In this document: positions 22,240-32,703 of the stretch, piece by piece
Layout of the letters: each line of letters opens with the position of its first letter
How positions within the stretch are numbered: the stretch's first letter is position 1
Assembly: GCA_051294375.1 (NCBI GenBank)
Contig: CM119264.1
Coordinates: forward strand, 7,628,151-7,692,150
Length of the DNA stretch: 64,000 nucleotides
Reading direction: 5' to 3'
From: Paraspadella gotoi
Lineage: Eukaryota; Chaetognatha
The notes under the pieces: model-generated
What the model was told of the DNA's origin: nothing
The model's input: the letters and a program-made list of their open reading frames with translations, nothing else
Database searches by the model: none
Made by a program: the position numbers and the translations under genes

Positions 22240-22995
22240 AAACTATTATCAAAACGCAACGAATCGAAAGAATGAATGCGATAATAGATATTTTTATATA
22301 TTTTTCATTTATTTTTTTATATTGGTTGTATCAACTTCATAGGATTGTTCGATTCACGGAGCTGGAAAGACACACATCTCCCTTTGTTTGTTTTTTTCAA
22401 ACTATGTATAATTCAGTGGCTGATAGAAAAAGATTGATAGAAAAGTAGAGAAAAAAATATGAAGATAAAAAATAAAACTTAAAGTTGAATGAAAAAAAAT
22501 GGTTAAAAAAGGAGTTACATATAAAAACTTGATACGATTTATTTCCTATTGTTTAACTTTATCCTTTAAATCACCTTTTTTTTCTACCTCCCTTTCAAGT
22601 TTCAACGACTCTGTCTCTCTCTTTTTGTCCTACTCCCTCCCTCCCTCTTCCCTTATTTCCTCCTTCTCACCCTCTCGCTCTCCATTGATTTTTTCCGTCT
22701 CCTTCTCTCAAGATTGATGTTCTTTTTTTTCCCTTTCGATCGAATCGAAGCGAAACGAAAAGACAAACTTCGTCGCGTCGACCACAAAGTCGCGCCAGTG
22801 ACCGCTTCACGCAGCACTGTGCAGAGTGAAATGACAGAGCGCTGTGCGATGTTCAATGTTCGCAGTTCAATTTTTAATTTCCTATTAACGTAACCTTCGC
22901 AGGCACGTCATTGACTTTCAGCGGACTGCTCTCTTGATTAATATCGCTTCCCAACACTCTTTCCGATTGATCAGCTGGCTTGACTCTTCTTTGTT
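22240..22995. other. non-coding stretch with an ambiguous GC-rich block
   Basis: At 22735-22890 frames are open on both strands (a plus frame reading DRIEAKRKDK and a minus TTG-start frame). No clear splice pair is present, so it is not called. Confidence 0.3.
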
Positions 22996-23050
22996 TTGTT
23001 TTTTGTTGTTGTTGTTGTTTTTGTTGTTTTTGTTTTTATTTTTGTGTTTT
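22996..23050. repeat. (TTG)n-like tract
   Basis: TTGTTGTTG mixed with TTTTTG units. Confidence 0.7.
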
Positions 23051-23538
23051 GTTCTTTGCTTTTCCAGCTATTACAAGAATGCTCGTTAAAGAAATTTGAC
23101 CTTTTTACACTTTTAAACTCACAGGCTCACATCTCACGCTTTAAAAGATCACATCATCAATTTCGCTCTGAATCGAGAAAATGTCCCCCACCTTATTTAA
23201 ACGTAATCTGTATTTTTTTTCTTTCCAGGGCTTAAAATGACGATATATATTCGTTTCTCCACTTTGCGCAACGCGCTTTAACGACCAGATGTGGGTAATA
23301 CGTACTCTGCATCTCATTATATTATTCATCATAATCAAAGCATAGGTTTCGTCGTATTGGTTGCATCTTTATCATGGTGGTCTCATTGTCATTTGGTTTA
23401 ACTTGGTTTGTACCTGGTTATTCTGTGATGATGTCGTGGTTTCACAAGAGCGAGAGACTTGGCTTTCATGGCTTCTATTTTAACTTCAAGTCTCTTTCCT
23501 AAACTTGTTCTAATTATCACGGTTATAGTGGTGGCTAT

Positions 23539-23563
23539 CATCATCATCATCATCAGCATCATC

Positions 23564-23651
<88 letters not shown>
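23539..23651. repeat. (ATC)n microsatellite
   Basis: About 37 nearly pure ATC/CAT units. Confidence 0.95.
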
Positions 23652-24009
23652 GTGTCGTCGTCCTCGGCCAAGTTCGTATCGGCTTAGAGCTCGAGAGACA
23701 AATTCCACGGATTTTCCAAAATAAAAAAAATGGGATCCGCTTTTTCCTTGAAGGATTCACTCGGTCGGCCTTTCATCGATTCGCCCTTTAAAGAATCGCT
23801 TCATCCGAACCTTCGTATCATCCGAACCTCGTCAAAATCTCATCCAGGCCGTCGACTTACGGCCATCTCATCCAAACCTCATTCAAACAATGTGAAAATC
23901 TCTTTTGAATTTTATTCCAGGATTTATCTCAACTAAATCTTATTGATACGTAACTAAACCAAGCCAGTGTCTCAATAAAGCGACTTACAAATCAAGAAAG
24001 CACAAGAAC

Positions 24010-24410
24010 AGCTTCATCTAATCCTTATCCAGCCACATTTTCAACCACATCCCGTCCTCAGCTTCATCTAGTCTTCATCCAATCTCACGTCTCAATCAAA
24101 TCCCATCCTCAGCTTCAGATAATCCTTATCCAAGCTTTCATATCAACCAAACCCCATATTCAGCTTCATCTAATTCTCATCCAAGCCTCATTTTGAACGG
24201 AATTCCACTCTGGGACTCAAATAATTCTCATCCAAGCCCCATTTTCAACTTGATCCCATCCTCAGCCTCAAATAATTCTCATCCAAGCCATATTTTCAAC
24301 TTAATCCCATCCTCAGCATCAAATAATCTTCATCCAAGCCACATTTTCAACTTAATCCCATCCTCAGCTTCAAATAATCCTCATCCAAGCTTAATTATAA
24401 ACTAAATCCC
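24010..24410 (+). repeat. 51-base minisatellite
   Basis: Units of the type TCATCCAAGCCACATTTTCA-ACTTAATCCCATCCTCAGC repeat every 51 bases, clearest from 24220 to 24405 and more degenerate upstream. Since 51 is a multiple of three, an open frame (24193-24405) translates as 17-residue repeats containing HPSHIFNLIPSSASNN. No splice sites or flanking coding sequence support it as a gene. Confidence 0.75.
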
Positions 24411-24555
24411 TTTCTCAGCCTCGTCTAATCTTCATCCTCATTCTCGAATCTCGACCGAAAAATCTCTGGAGACGAAAGAAGTATTAGCGATCCGTTGGCG
24501 CCGCCGGTCAAGGACTTGATTTCATTACTGCTTTGAGGGGAGGATGGGCAGCGGA

Positions 24556-24556
<1 letters not shown>

Positions 24557-24591
<35 letters not shown>

Positions 24592-24592
24592 G
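24557..24592. repeat. (GAC)n trinucleotide tract
   Basis: About eleven GAC units. Confidence 0.9.
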
Positions 24593-24907
24593 ATAACAAG
24601 GGATAAAAAAGCAAAAATCAAGTAGTAAAAAAGAGAATTGTTATGTTTACTATCTTCCGTTAGGTCGTTGATTAATCAATTATAACGTTTATATTCTATT
24701 TACACTTCTAATATTACAAACGTAGCTCGATGTGTTTTGCTTCCTTTCTCTTTTTCTTTACTTTTTTATTTCTCTTTCTTTTATATTCTTTTCTAGTCTC
24801 GTTTTTTTTCTTTTTCTTTTCTTTTTCACTTATTTTTTTCTGTGAACTAATTAATCTTGATTAGTTATACTTTTGTTGTTAAAAGTATTGAAATTATGTT
24901 ATCTTAG

Positions 24908-25064
24908 TTTCGCGAGGGCGGAGGTCGGCGATGCGGGCGGAAAGGGATCAATCTCTCCAAGATACTCGGTCAGAAAATTGTGGAGGCAAGCAATCCATCG
25001 GAAACTCGATTCCTCGACATTTGATCAACAAAATGGAAACACAAAGAAAAGAATCGATAAGTAG
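24908..25064 (+). CDS. possible exon, frame undecided
   Basis: An acceptor-like TTATGTTATCTTAG ends at 24907, and the composition changes abruptly from AT-rich to GC-balanced. All three plus frames are open for 80 bases or more. One gives KGINLSKILGQKIVEASNPS and stops with TGA at about 25021. Another runs to a TAG at 25062-25064 and a third to a TAA at about 25071. No family is recognised and no donor is obvious. TC microsatellites follow from 25095. I report it as a likely exon of unknown frame, the composition shift being the main support. Confidence 0.3.
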
Positions 25065-25094
25065 GACGCAGCCTTAACTGGGCTGATTAATATG

Positions 25095-25112
25095 TCTCTC
25101 TTTCTCTCTCTC

Positions 25113-25179
<67 letters not shown>

Positions 25180-25311
25180 AAAGAACACAAAAAATCCAGT
25201 GTTTAAGCATTTAAGCATTTAAGCATTTAAAAAATGGCAAAGTTAAAAGGTACGGGAAGTTAAGGCATAAAGAAATTAACGAGTTCCGTGACTATGGTTC
25301 AATCAGAGACT

Positions 25312-25387
<76 letters not shown>

Positions 25388-25512
25388 CTTTTATTAACAG
25401 TTTGGAGTGAGTTACTCTGAGGCGATTTTTTCTCATTATCTTTAGCAACCAGACGCGATAAGCTCGAACAATTTTTTTTTCCTTTCGACCCTAACTTCGC
25501 CGCTTCACCTTA

Positions 25513-25565
<53 letters not shown>

Positions 25566-25570
25566 CTCTC
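25095..25570. repeat. cluster of three (TC)n tracts
   Basis: TC runs at about 25095-25176, 25313-25383 and 25515-25570. A short triplicated GCATTTAA unit (ATTTAAGC) lies at 25203-25230. Confidence 0.9.
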
Positions 25571-25778
25571 CCTTTCCGGCAGCTTTCATTCAAAATTCAA
25601 GCAAGCTCTCGACTCCCCGTTTGCGTCTTTATTCAGAACTCAGGCAAGCATTTTTTGTCCCTTGTCTTCTGTTTTTTTTTTTTTTTTTTTTTTCTTTGCT
25701 CACCGTTTATTTTCTGTTTCCTTTTCCTTTTCGCCCCGGAGGAAAAACTTCGTGGAGACGTCAGCATTGAGAAAGACA

Positions 25779-25846
<68 letters not shown>
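25779..25846. repeat. (GA)n microsatellite
   Basis: Clean GA run of about 66 bases, opposite in orientation to the TC cluster just upstream. Confidence 0.95.
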
Positions 25847-25848
<2 letters not shown>

Positions 25849-26210
25849 ACAGGGGGATTGTTTCTGTTTAATGAAGCTTCGAATCGAAGATGCGTCCTGC
25901 CCATTAGCATTTCTCAGTCTTCGCGCCGGGCGCCGTTCCTCTCCTCCTTTTCTATTCTTCGCCTTCCTCCCTTCCTCCCTCTCCTCCTCTTTCGCCAAGA
26001 TATTCTCCTTTTCTTCTTCTTCTCCTTTCCTTCTTTCCTCCTTCCTTTCCTCCCTTTCCTCGACCCGAGTCGAGAAAAGAGACAAAGAAAGAGGAATAGG
26101 GCGACGAGGATAATCCTGAACGGGGCCGAATCGTCGTCGTTGTTGTTTCGTTGTCGTTGTTACAGCTGTAGTTGTTTTTCGTTGTTGTCGTTCCTCCTCG
26201 TGACGAACAA

Positions 26211-26307
26211 CATGCCGGAGGGCGACCAACCGAAGAAGAGAAGAGGAGGGGGTGGGGGAGGCGGAGGAGGAGGAGGAGGAGGAGGACGAGGAGACGATGA
26301 CGGATGA
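26211..26307 (+). CDS. possible Gly-rich short ORF
   Basis: The ATG at 26211 opens a 32-codon frame: MPEGDQPKKRR, a run of 14 glycines encoded by (GGN)n, then RGDDDG and TGA. PKKRR resembles a nuclear localisation signal. It could be a first exon, but no donor site is clear and the glycine run is a GGA microsatellite. Low confidence. Confidence 0.2.
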
Positions 26308-27628
26308 AGGGAGAGGAAAGGATTGAGTTACTAGAGCGGATGAGACGAAGGGATAAGATGAAGCTCGAGTGAAGTTTAAGCCGATGAGAGAAATTATAAA
26401 ACTGAGAAGATTATGAGACGAGCATCAAGACAACGAAGATTTGTAACTCGATTTAAAATTTGATTTTAAATTTTTGTTCGATTGCTCGCATATATAAAAA
26501 TTATATGTATGGACTTTCGTTGAGACCGAAGGAGCGATCAGTGACAGGCTGGAGTGGTATAAGAGCAGGAAGATAAGCGATGGAGCGAAAGAGATATTTT
26601 TTTTTTTCCCGAGTTTAAAAAAATAAACAGAGTAGAGAAGAGTATTTGTGCGTCAGATATCTGAACTTGGAATATGGAGGGACGAATAGTTGAATAGTTG
26701 TCGTAAGTGAAGCAGGATTGATGTATAAGAAAATTAGATTTGTTAGAGCATTGAGAGGAGTGACTCTCGACTGGAGCATTGGGGCGAGAAAAAAAATTGT
26801 GGTAATGTACTATGGGAGTATTAGACTCTTCGGTGGAGCAGAGAGACTGGATCATAAAATGAGTCAAGTCGGTTAGAGGAGTATTTAATATTTAATGTCA
26901 GAATGTGTCGAACATTGAATGAAAGATGAAGACAAGAAAGAGAAGTCCTTTGGTCGATTAATCAATTTATTGTTTTGATGTCAATGTCTAAATTCCATTC
27001 GAATGATAATTTATCGAATATTGTTTTTGATTGGTTGAAATTGTATCTGTGTTGGTCTTTATTTTATCTTGTTTATGAACTCAAGCAATCGCGAGTAAAC
27101 TGATGAACTGACAAGCGAGCAGTTCTTCTGCGAAACGACAGCAACGACTGCGCACCAGTTTGCAAAGGTTGCACGAGTCTCATCTATTTTTCAGCGAGAG
27201 AGAGCGACAAGCCAACTCGTTTTAGAGAAAATTTATGACGAACTTTTTTTCGCTTCTGGCGACGAATCTTGAATGGAAGGGTTGAGGGAATATTTTTACT
27301 TCATAGATCAAGACTCAAATGTGACTTTTATTTTCATCTCCACATAAAATTTTATTTTAAAGTTCATTCTCTACGTTTAACGAAACAAAATGCGGGATAA
27401 AGTGCAACGATATTTTTTTCGGATATGAAATAAGCTTATCTATTTTCGATCCGACTTGTTTTCGTTTCGGGTTTTCAGCAATTAGTGTTTGTTTGTAAAT
27501 AAGAAGACGAGGAATTCATATTTTGAGTGTGAGATTGAGTGACGTGCGACGAAAGTATTACACAACATCGATGCGACGACATAAAGCGAGATATAAAAGA
27601 TTTTTTTTTTTGTAGTCACGACAGAAAT

Positions 27629-27629
<1 letters not shown>
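26308..27629. other. non-coding stretch
   Basis: No splice-supported frame. Purine-biased, then AT-rich. Confidence 0.4.

Positions 27630-27676
<47 letters not shown>
27630..27676. repeat. (GA)n microsatellite
   Basis: Clean GA run of about 46 bases. Confidence 0.9.
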
Positions 27677-27679
<3 letters not shown>

Positions 27680-27908
27680 TAAAACCCGACGAAATCACGA
27701 ATCACACGCGGATGGTGCGAAGTTTGTTGATGTTTGCTCACAATATTATTAAATTTTTTTTTGGCGCAAAGAAAAATTGAAATTTTTATTACGATAGCGA
27801 GAACGAGTGAAGTAGCGAGTGAGACAGCGAGTGAGAGTGACAGCGAGCGAGGGAAGTCGTTACGAAAACTTGTAGGCGGGTGAGGCTGGGGATAGTAAAG
27901 TTCTGGGT

Positions 27909-28136
27909 TTAATCGGACTGGGAAAGTTTCCTTATTCGCTTATCCAGACCAAATTTTCGGCGCTTCGTTGATGGGGTCTTTTCGGGTCGAGATGGGGTGA
28001 GATAAGGTCGTGCTGATGGGGTTGGGAAAGGGTCAAGTCGTCGAGCGAAGGGGCGTCGGGATGGAGTGGCCTCACTGGGGGGTTGGGGGAACAGATGGAA
28101 CCGCGTGTTTTCGAATGAGAGAGGTTGAAATGACAT
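27909..28136 (-). CDS. possible short Pro/Ser/Arg-rich ORF
   Basis: The ATG at 28136 starts 75 codons (MSFQPLSFENTRFHLFPQPP...) ending at 27909. It lies 270 bases downstream of the CD225 stop on the same strand, and its ATG abuts an AATAAA at 28136-28141. It is rich in Pro, Ser and Arg with ACCCCATC repeats in the DNA. It may be 3' flank of the CD225 gene rather than a gene. No family recognised. Confidence 0.2.
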   Translation of the reverse strand: MSFQPLSFENTRFHLFPQPPSEATPSRRPFARRLDPFPTPSARPYLTPSRPEKTPSTKRRKFGLDKRIRKLSQSD

Positions 28137-28376
28137 TTATTTTAGAATGTTATCTTTAGAAGAAAAATCCTAGACGAGAAAGAAAGAACGGCGTTCGTAA
28201 TAAAGAACAGGACGCCGCGGGACAGGACAGAGCAGCCGCACGACGCAGTTAGAATGCTCGAGTTTCGACATGGCGCCGCGAGTTTAGCGAGCGTCCTAAG
28301 TAAGCTAAGGCGCGGCGCCGTCGAAGGGGGTCGGACCACGACGCCGCGACGTCGCCTTTCTCCCTTTCTTTCCCTT

Positions 28377-28382
28377 TTTATT
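28377..28382 (-). terminator. poly(A) signal of the CD225 gene
   Basis: AATAAA on the minus strand about 20 bases after the stop codon at 28403-28405. A second AATAAA lies at 28136-28141, so alternative longer 3' ends are possible. Confidence 0.6.
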
Positions 28383-28402
28383 TTCAGGCTCGCGGCGCCG
28401 GG

Positions 28403-28935
28403 TCACGATCCGTCGGTCGCTTCCGAAGAGCCGAAGAGCGAGTCCAAGATTCGTTGCACCTCCTCCGTTTGAAGTTTATACATGATGAAGAAGAGGCTGA
28501 CCATTCCCACAGTGACGAAGATCCCGATAGCCGCGCAACGACGAGACTGCTTCCCAAGCAGGTAGGCATCCTTGGAGTTGTCCATCGCCGCCGCCTTCCG
28601 CGCCTGCAGGGCGCTCCAGATGGCGGCGCCGCCGAAGCAAATGTTGCAGAAGACGAAGACGAAGATTGAGAGAACGAGATGGCGTTGGACGTCCTGGGTG
28701 TGGAAAGGTGAAAGGGGGGTAGGGGAGAGGGTAGGGAAGGGGATAGGGAAGGGGGTAGGGCATGTCAGGCAACAAAAGACAAGTGGAAAGGGGTTAGATG
28801 ACAAAGAAGAAAAGAGGGGTAGGGAAAAGATTGTGCATGTCTCATCTTTTTCAAACGAAACTATGTACTATGTCAGAATGCATATATTGAAAATTATTTC
28901 TCGTCTATGCATAGCGTTAGTTTACGAAAGACAAC

Positions 28936-28989
<54 letters not shown>

Positions 28990-29426
28990 GTTCAAAACTA
29001 ACAACTACTCACTTGTTTAGGGCAACACGGCGCCCTCTCGATAGGGATCGTGATCCTCGTATCCTTTTTCACGATCTCGCCCGGCGGCGCCGAATCTCGC
29101 CCGCCGACGTCGCCTCCAGCTCCTCCTGCGCCGCTGCCTCGACTCCGCGACCTTCGACTAGAAGACGAGGCGTTGGATCGTCGGCTGGAGTCCAGGGCGC
29201 GTTTCTGGCGGCGCATCTCGACGAGAATGTCGAAAGGGTCCGTGAGGAGGTCCTTCTTTCGATCCTCCTCCTTCTTCGGCGCTTTCGACACTTTGGACAG
29301 AATCGTCTCTTTCGTCTCGTTCCCTTCTCCGTCCGTCGTTACGAAGGAGACTTCGTGCGGACCCGGAGAGGCGCCCCCCGGCGCCGTGGGGCGTGGCTTC
29401 TGCAGCGCCGCGATCATCGTCGCCAT
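28403..29426 (-). CDS. CD225/dispanin (IFITM-like) membrane protein, two exons
   Basis: Exon 1 (29426-29013) and exon 2 (28693-28403) join in phase 0 at CAA|GTGAGT and CACACCCAG|GAC, giving 234 residues; the intron is 319 bases and holds a (GAC)n tract. Residues 1-138 are hydrophilic, rich in Ser/Arg/Gly, with a Cys pair (APCCPKQ) just before the domain. Exon 2 is the CD225 domain: a hydrophobic segment (LVLSIFVFVFCNICFGGAAI), a short loop with SALQARKAAAMDNS, then a second membrane segment (GIFVTVGMVSLFFIMY). The two-helix plan with Cys near the first helix and a basic/Ala-rich loop fits dispanins, small membrane proteins that include the IFITMs and act in membrane fusion, trafficking or synapses. 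Cysteines near the membrane suggest palmitoylation. The start is uncertain: in-frame ATGs are at 29426 and 29417, while a better-context ATG (CCACCATGG, 29505) is out of frame by one base and ends after 14 codons, so a sequencing indel in the GC-rich stretch or an upstream exon is possible. Confidence 0.85.
28937..28987. repeat. (GAC)n tract inside the CD225 intron
   Basis: About 17 GAC units, lying wholly within the intron of the CD225 gene. Confidence 0.9.
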
Positions 29427-29623
29427 CGCCACCTCTCGCTTTTCTTTGGGCAGCCCCTCGTCAGCGCCCGGCCGCGGCGGCGCCGTTGGGAAACGAGGAG
29501 GCCATGGTGGATAGTGGGGGGGGGTGGAATAAGGGGTGAATAGAGTGGGGATGGTAGGAAGGGAAGGGGGATTAAGGGCCAACCGAAGAGAGAATTCGAT
29601 TGGATGCTGAATTATTTTTTTTT

Positions 29624-29629
29624 TTTATT
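29624..29629 (-). terminator. possible poly(A) signal
   Basis: AATAAA on the minus strand, 266 bases after the stop of the candidate exon at 29895 and 198 bases before the CD225 start. Confidence 0.35.
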
Positions 29630-29894
29630 TGGTTGAGTCGTTTTTCATTTTCTCTTCATATTCGCTTCGTCGATATGTTTGCATGTGAATTTCGAATCTC
29701 TCTTCTTCTCTCTCGCTCTCTCATTCTCTTTCTTTCGCACGAAGAAACTCTCTGATCAGTTCGCGGCCGTCTCTCTCACTCTCCCTCCTCGCGAGAGGGA
29801 GAGAGAGAGACAGAGAGGGTGAGGAAAATCGAGTCGCGCTTTCCGGTCGAGGGCGTTCGTGCGAAGAAAGTCGCGGAATCGGAGATGATGTATC

Positions 29895-30170
29895 TCATGA
29901 CGTTGATTCTGTCGACGGAGTGGGGCGTCGGCGTGTCCCCAGAGACAGAAGGCCAATTTCTTCTTCGATGCTTTGGACCTTGGGGTCGTCGTTACTGTCC
30001 GTTAGGTTTTTCGAACGCCGAGCTTCGATCGCCAAAGGACGAAAGGATTTTAGTCGATAAGATAAGAATCCATCGAAGCATCGGCGCTTGGCTGCGTGCA
30101 TGATGATTTTTAATCCGGGTCGTCGACAGACTTGATCCAGTTTGGGTTGGGGCGTCATGAAGGTTTTGAT
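29895..30170 (-). CDS. candidate 3'-terminal exon upstream of CD225
   Basis: A good acceptor (CCCTCTTTCGCTTCAG) ends at 30171. The frame from 30170 runs 92 codons in phase 0 to a TGA at 29895-29897. The translation starts IKTFMTPQPKLDQVCRRPG, continues with a basic segment (HAAKRRCFDGFLSYRLK) and an acidic one (DSNDDPKVQSIEEEIGLLS), and ends TRRRPTPSTESTS. No family is recognised. It is on the same strand as CD225 and ends only 470 bases before it, suggesting a close head-to-tail pair. The plus strand is also open over part of this region, which limits confidence. Confidence 0.4.
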   Translation of the reverse strand: MKTFMTPQPKLDQVCRRPGLKIIMHAAKRRCFDGFLSYRLKSFRPLAIEARRSKNLTDSNDDPKVQSIEEEIGLLSLGTRRRPTPSTESTS

Positions 30171-30573
30171 CTGAAGCGAAAGAGGGACGCGATATTAAGG
30201 GTTGGAATGGAAACACTAATGGAAAATATTTGTTTTTTTTTAAATGGCGATTATAGCAGCGCGGCGGGTGATAATTGTTTCCAAATTGGATTTTGCGTCT
30301 CTTTCGAATGTTGTGAAAGTGAAAATGGAAGAAAAAAAATAAAAGATAAAAAAAGAGAAACAGGGGACAGAGAGAAAGAAAGAGAGAGGGAGAGAGAGAG
30401 GGAGAGAGAAAGAAACAGAAAGGGACCGCTTTGAAATTGGATCATAAATCTTTTTTTCGTGGATTGAAACCCGTTGGTGGGATTGTAATTTTTCACCTTC
30501 AAGTGACAAACAGTGACTCCATAGAGGCGTGAGTTAGTGCGAACGCCAGTGAGGGCACTGGGAATAGGAAAGG

Positions 30574-30576
<3 letters not shown>

Positions 30577-30645
<69 letters not shown>

Positions 30646-30706
30646 CAGGGAGAGGGTGGAGAGAAAGGGAGAGAGAGAGAGGAGAGAGAAGAGAAGAGAA
30701 AGTAAT
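30577..30706. repeat. (GA)n microsatellite, compound
   Basis: GA run of about 65 bases followed by interrupted GA-rich sequence. Confidence 0.9.
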
Positions 30707-30925
30707 GACAAAAATAAGACAAAGATGACAACCAGTTCGCTTTTTAAATAGGAATTTATTAGGGCTCAAGAGAGCGGGTTATAAAAAAGTGACATGATAA
30801 AAAATGCGACGTCTGAACAGAGATTGAAACATGTTTGGCAAATATGTAGTCATTTTTCACAAAAAAAAAGAGTTTATGTGAACGGACGTGAGTGTGCCTT
30901 CAATGAAGATGGAAGGAGAGAGTTT

Positions 30926-30929
<4 letters not shown>

Positions 30930-30980
<51 letters not shown>
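30930..30980. repeat. (GA)n microsatellite
   Basis: Clean GA run of about 50 bases. Confidence 0.9.
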
Positions 30981-30983
<3 letters not shown>

Positions 30984-31594
30984 GAAACGATTAGAAAAGG
31001 AAAGAAGGAAATGATGGATTTCTTTTTTTTTTAGATTTCAAAGGAATCTGCTGTAAAAAAAAAAATTCTTTATTTATTTTTATCCTCATATTTTTTTTCT
31101 CTCTCGTCAGTTTGTTGATTTTTTAATATTTTTTTTTAATCATTTTTTTTTTTATTATTTTTTCGTCGATTTTCATCTTCAGTCACTTATCATAAGATTT
31201 GAAATAGCAAAAAAAAATTTTATTCGCGTCGCATGCACCCAACTTAACATAGGCAACCACACATTTTTTTATAACATTTTACTTGAATATTTCGAAAATT
31301 GTTTTCCACAGAACCGAAAACTTTGTCTATGTCTTTCTTTCTTTCTGTCTCTCTTTTCCTCCAATTTCACATTTAAAAAATGTCAATTTTTTTAAATCCC
31401 AGATCTCAGAAAGCCTTGCTCATCTTATTAGTCCTTGTAGTATAATCTTTAAACTAATTTTACACTTACCGGCATTTCTTTCCCATTTCGGTCTTATTTA
31501 TTTTCTGACCAAACAATAGACTCTGCAACCAAATAAGTTGTTTCCAAGGCAACCGTGACCGGTCTCTTTTCCCAAACCGATTGCCCATCTTCGT
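30981..31594. other. AT-rich non-coding stretch
   Basis: Poly-T tracts and no supported gene. The stretch 31540-31600 leads into repeat D copy 2. Confidence 0.4.
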
Positions 31595-31832
31595 CCAAAA
31601 ACAAGAACGGTAATTCCAATGTTATGCGTCGCAGTGACTTTATTTTCACGTCTATTTCGCTTTCATCACATTCCGTCTTTTATTCGTTATAGTTTTAGGA
31701 ATTCCTGAAGGCGGAGCTAGCAGTCTTTTAGATTTGAGGTTTTTTCTGTCTTAACAAATGAGCAACCAACTCAGACAGACCGACCGAAAAGTGACTTACA
31801 GAGTTGCTCCGCGAGTACTCGCGGCGCAACTA
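31595..31832 (-). repeat. dispersed repeat D, copy 2
   Basis: Reverse complement of 4560-4895, ending at the same CCGCGAGTACTCGCGG palindrome (about 31808-31823). It is shorter than copy 1 because of missing GTCTGTCC units and a missing internal block. Confidence 0.7.
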
Positions 31833-32309
31833 AAAAGGGGGGATATTCATCAGCGTTGCCAACTGGTGCCTCGCCTTTAATCACTGCTCGTCCTTTTCTC
31901 GCAAAATGGCGCACCGCTGCCGCCGCCACCGCTGCCGACGCCACCACCGCTGCCGCTCTTTCCAGAGTCGAGTCCGCTACCGACGGCGGCGTCTTTGTTG
32001 CTTCCTCCGCCGCACAGTTCTTTCTTTTTTTCGCTTCTGACTTTTTTCTTTATCTTTTCAGCCTTTTTTTTTAATTAATTCATTGTTTTCGTCTTTTTCT
32101 TCGTAATTTTTTTCTCCCATTTTTATTCGTCATTTTTCTATATTTCCTTCTTCCGCCATCTTTTTCTCATTTCTTCTTGGTCTCTTAAACTGAAAACAAT
32201 AATAAAAGAATTTGGAATTCTTTAAATATATATGTAGTTCGAAGGAATGGAAAGGAAAGTTAGCCATCGCCTTTCACGTAATTACCAATCCGTTCTCATT
32301 TATTTGCAG

Positions 32310-32418
32310 CTTCGACATTAATCTAGTCGAAGCGTCGAGCTCTCGCGACTTTGAACCTGACATCCGACAATTCGCTGACAGGGCGAATGCAGCGTACGAA
32401 ATGAAAAAAAAAGAATAA
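32310..32418 (+). CDS. candidate 3'-terminal exon
   Basis: A strong acceptor (TTCTCATTTATTTGCAG) ends at 32309. After one base completing a split codon the frame runs 35 codons to TAA at 32416-32418: it begins FDINLVEASSSRDFEPDIRQ, continues FADRANAAYEMKKKE and stops. Composition changes from AT-rich to balanced exactly at the acceptor. AATAAA overlaps the stop and another lies at 32473-32478. The exon encodes an acidic-then-basic hydrophilic C terminus of unknown family. An upstream exon could lie in the GC-rich block at 31853-32060, but no good donor links them. Confidence 0.5.
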
Positions 32419-32614
32419 ATTTGCATGGAACTCGAAACGTTTATAACTTCCCCTTAAAATTTAAATATTCGTAATAAAAAGGGAACAAAAAGGGAATCTG
32501 AAGGGAAACACATTCTCCATCAGCGCTTTAGTTTTCCCGCCCTCGCATTAATTTAAATAAATGTCTGTCTTTTTTCCAGAAAAATCCATTTCCGCTTCTT
32601 CTCTCGTTTCCACG

Positions 32615-32637
32615 ACGCTCTCTCTCTCTCTCTTACT

Positions 32638-32701
<64 letters not shown>
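32615..32701. repeat. (TC)n microsatellite
   Basis: TC run of about 87 bases with two interruptions. Confidence 0.9.

Positions 32702-32703
<2 letters not shown>

Noticed and set aside
24010-24410. Possible CRISPR-like array
   Set aside because: The units are adjacent 51-base tandem repeats without unique spacers, in a eukaryotic context.
30207-30434. Plus-strand ORF METLMENICFFLNGDYSSAA followed by Arg/Glu repeats
   Set aside because: Much of it is microsatellite and no splice support is seen.
31853-32074. GC-rich block with an Ala/Thr-rich plus frame and open minus frames
   Set aside because: Several frames on both strands are open, no donor links it to the exon at 32310, and part of the minus reading runs into repeat D.
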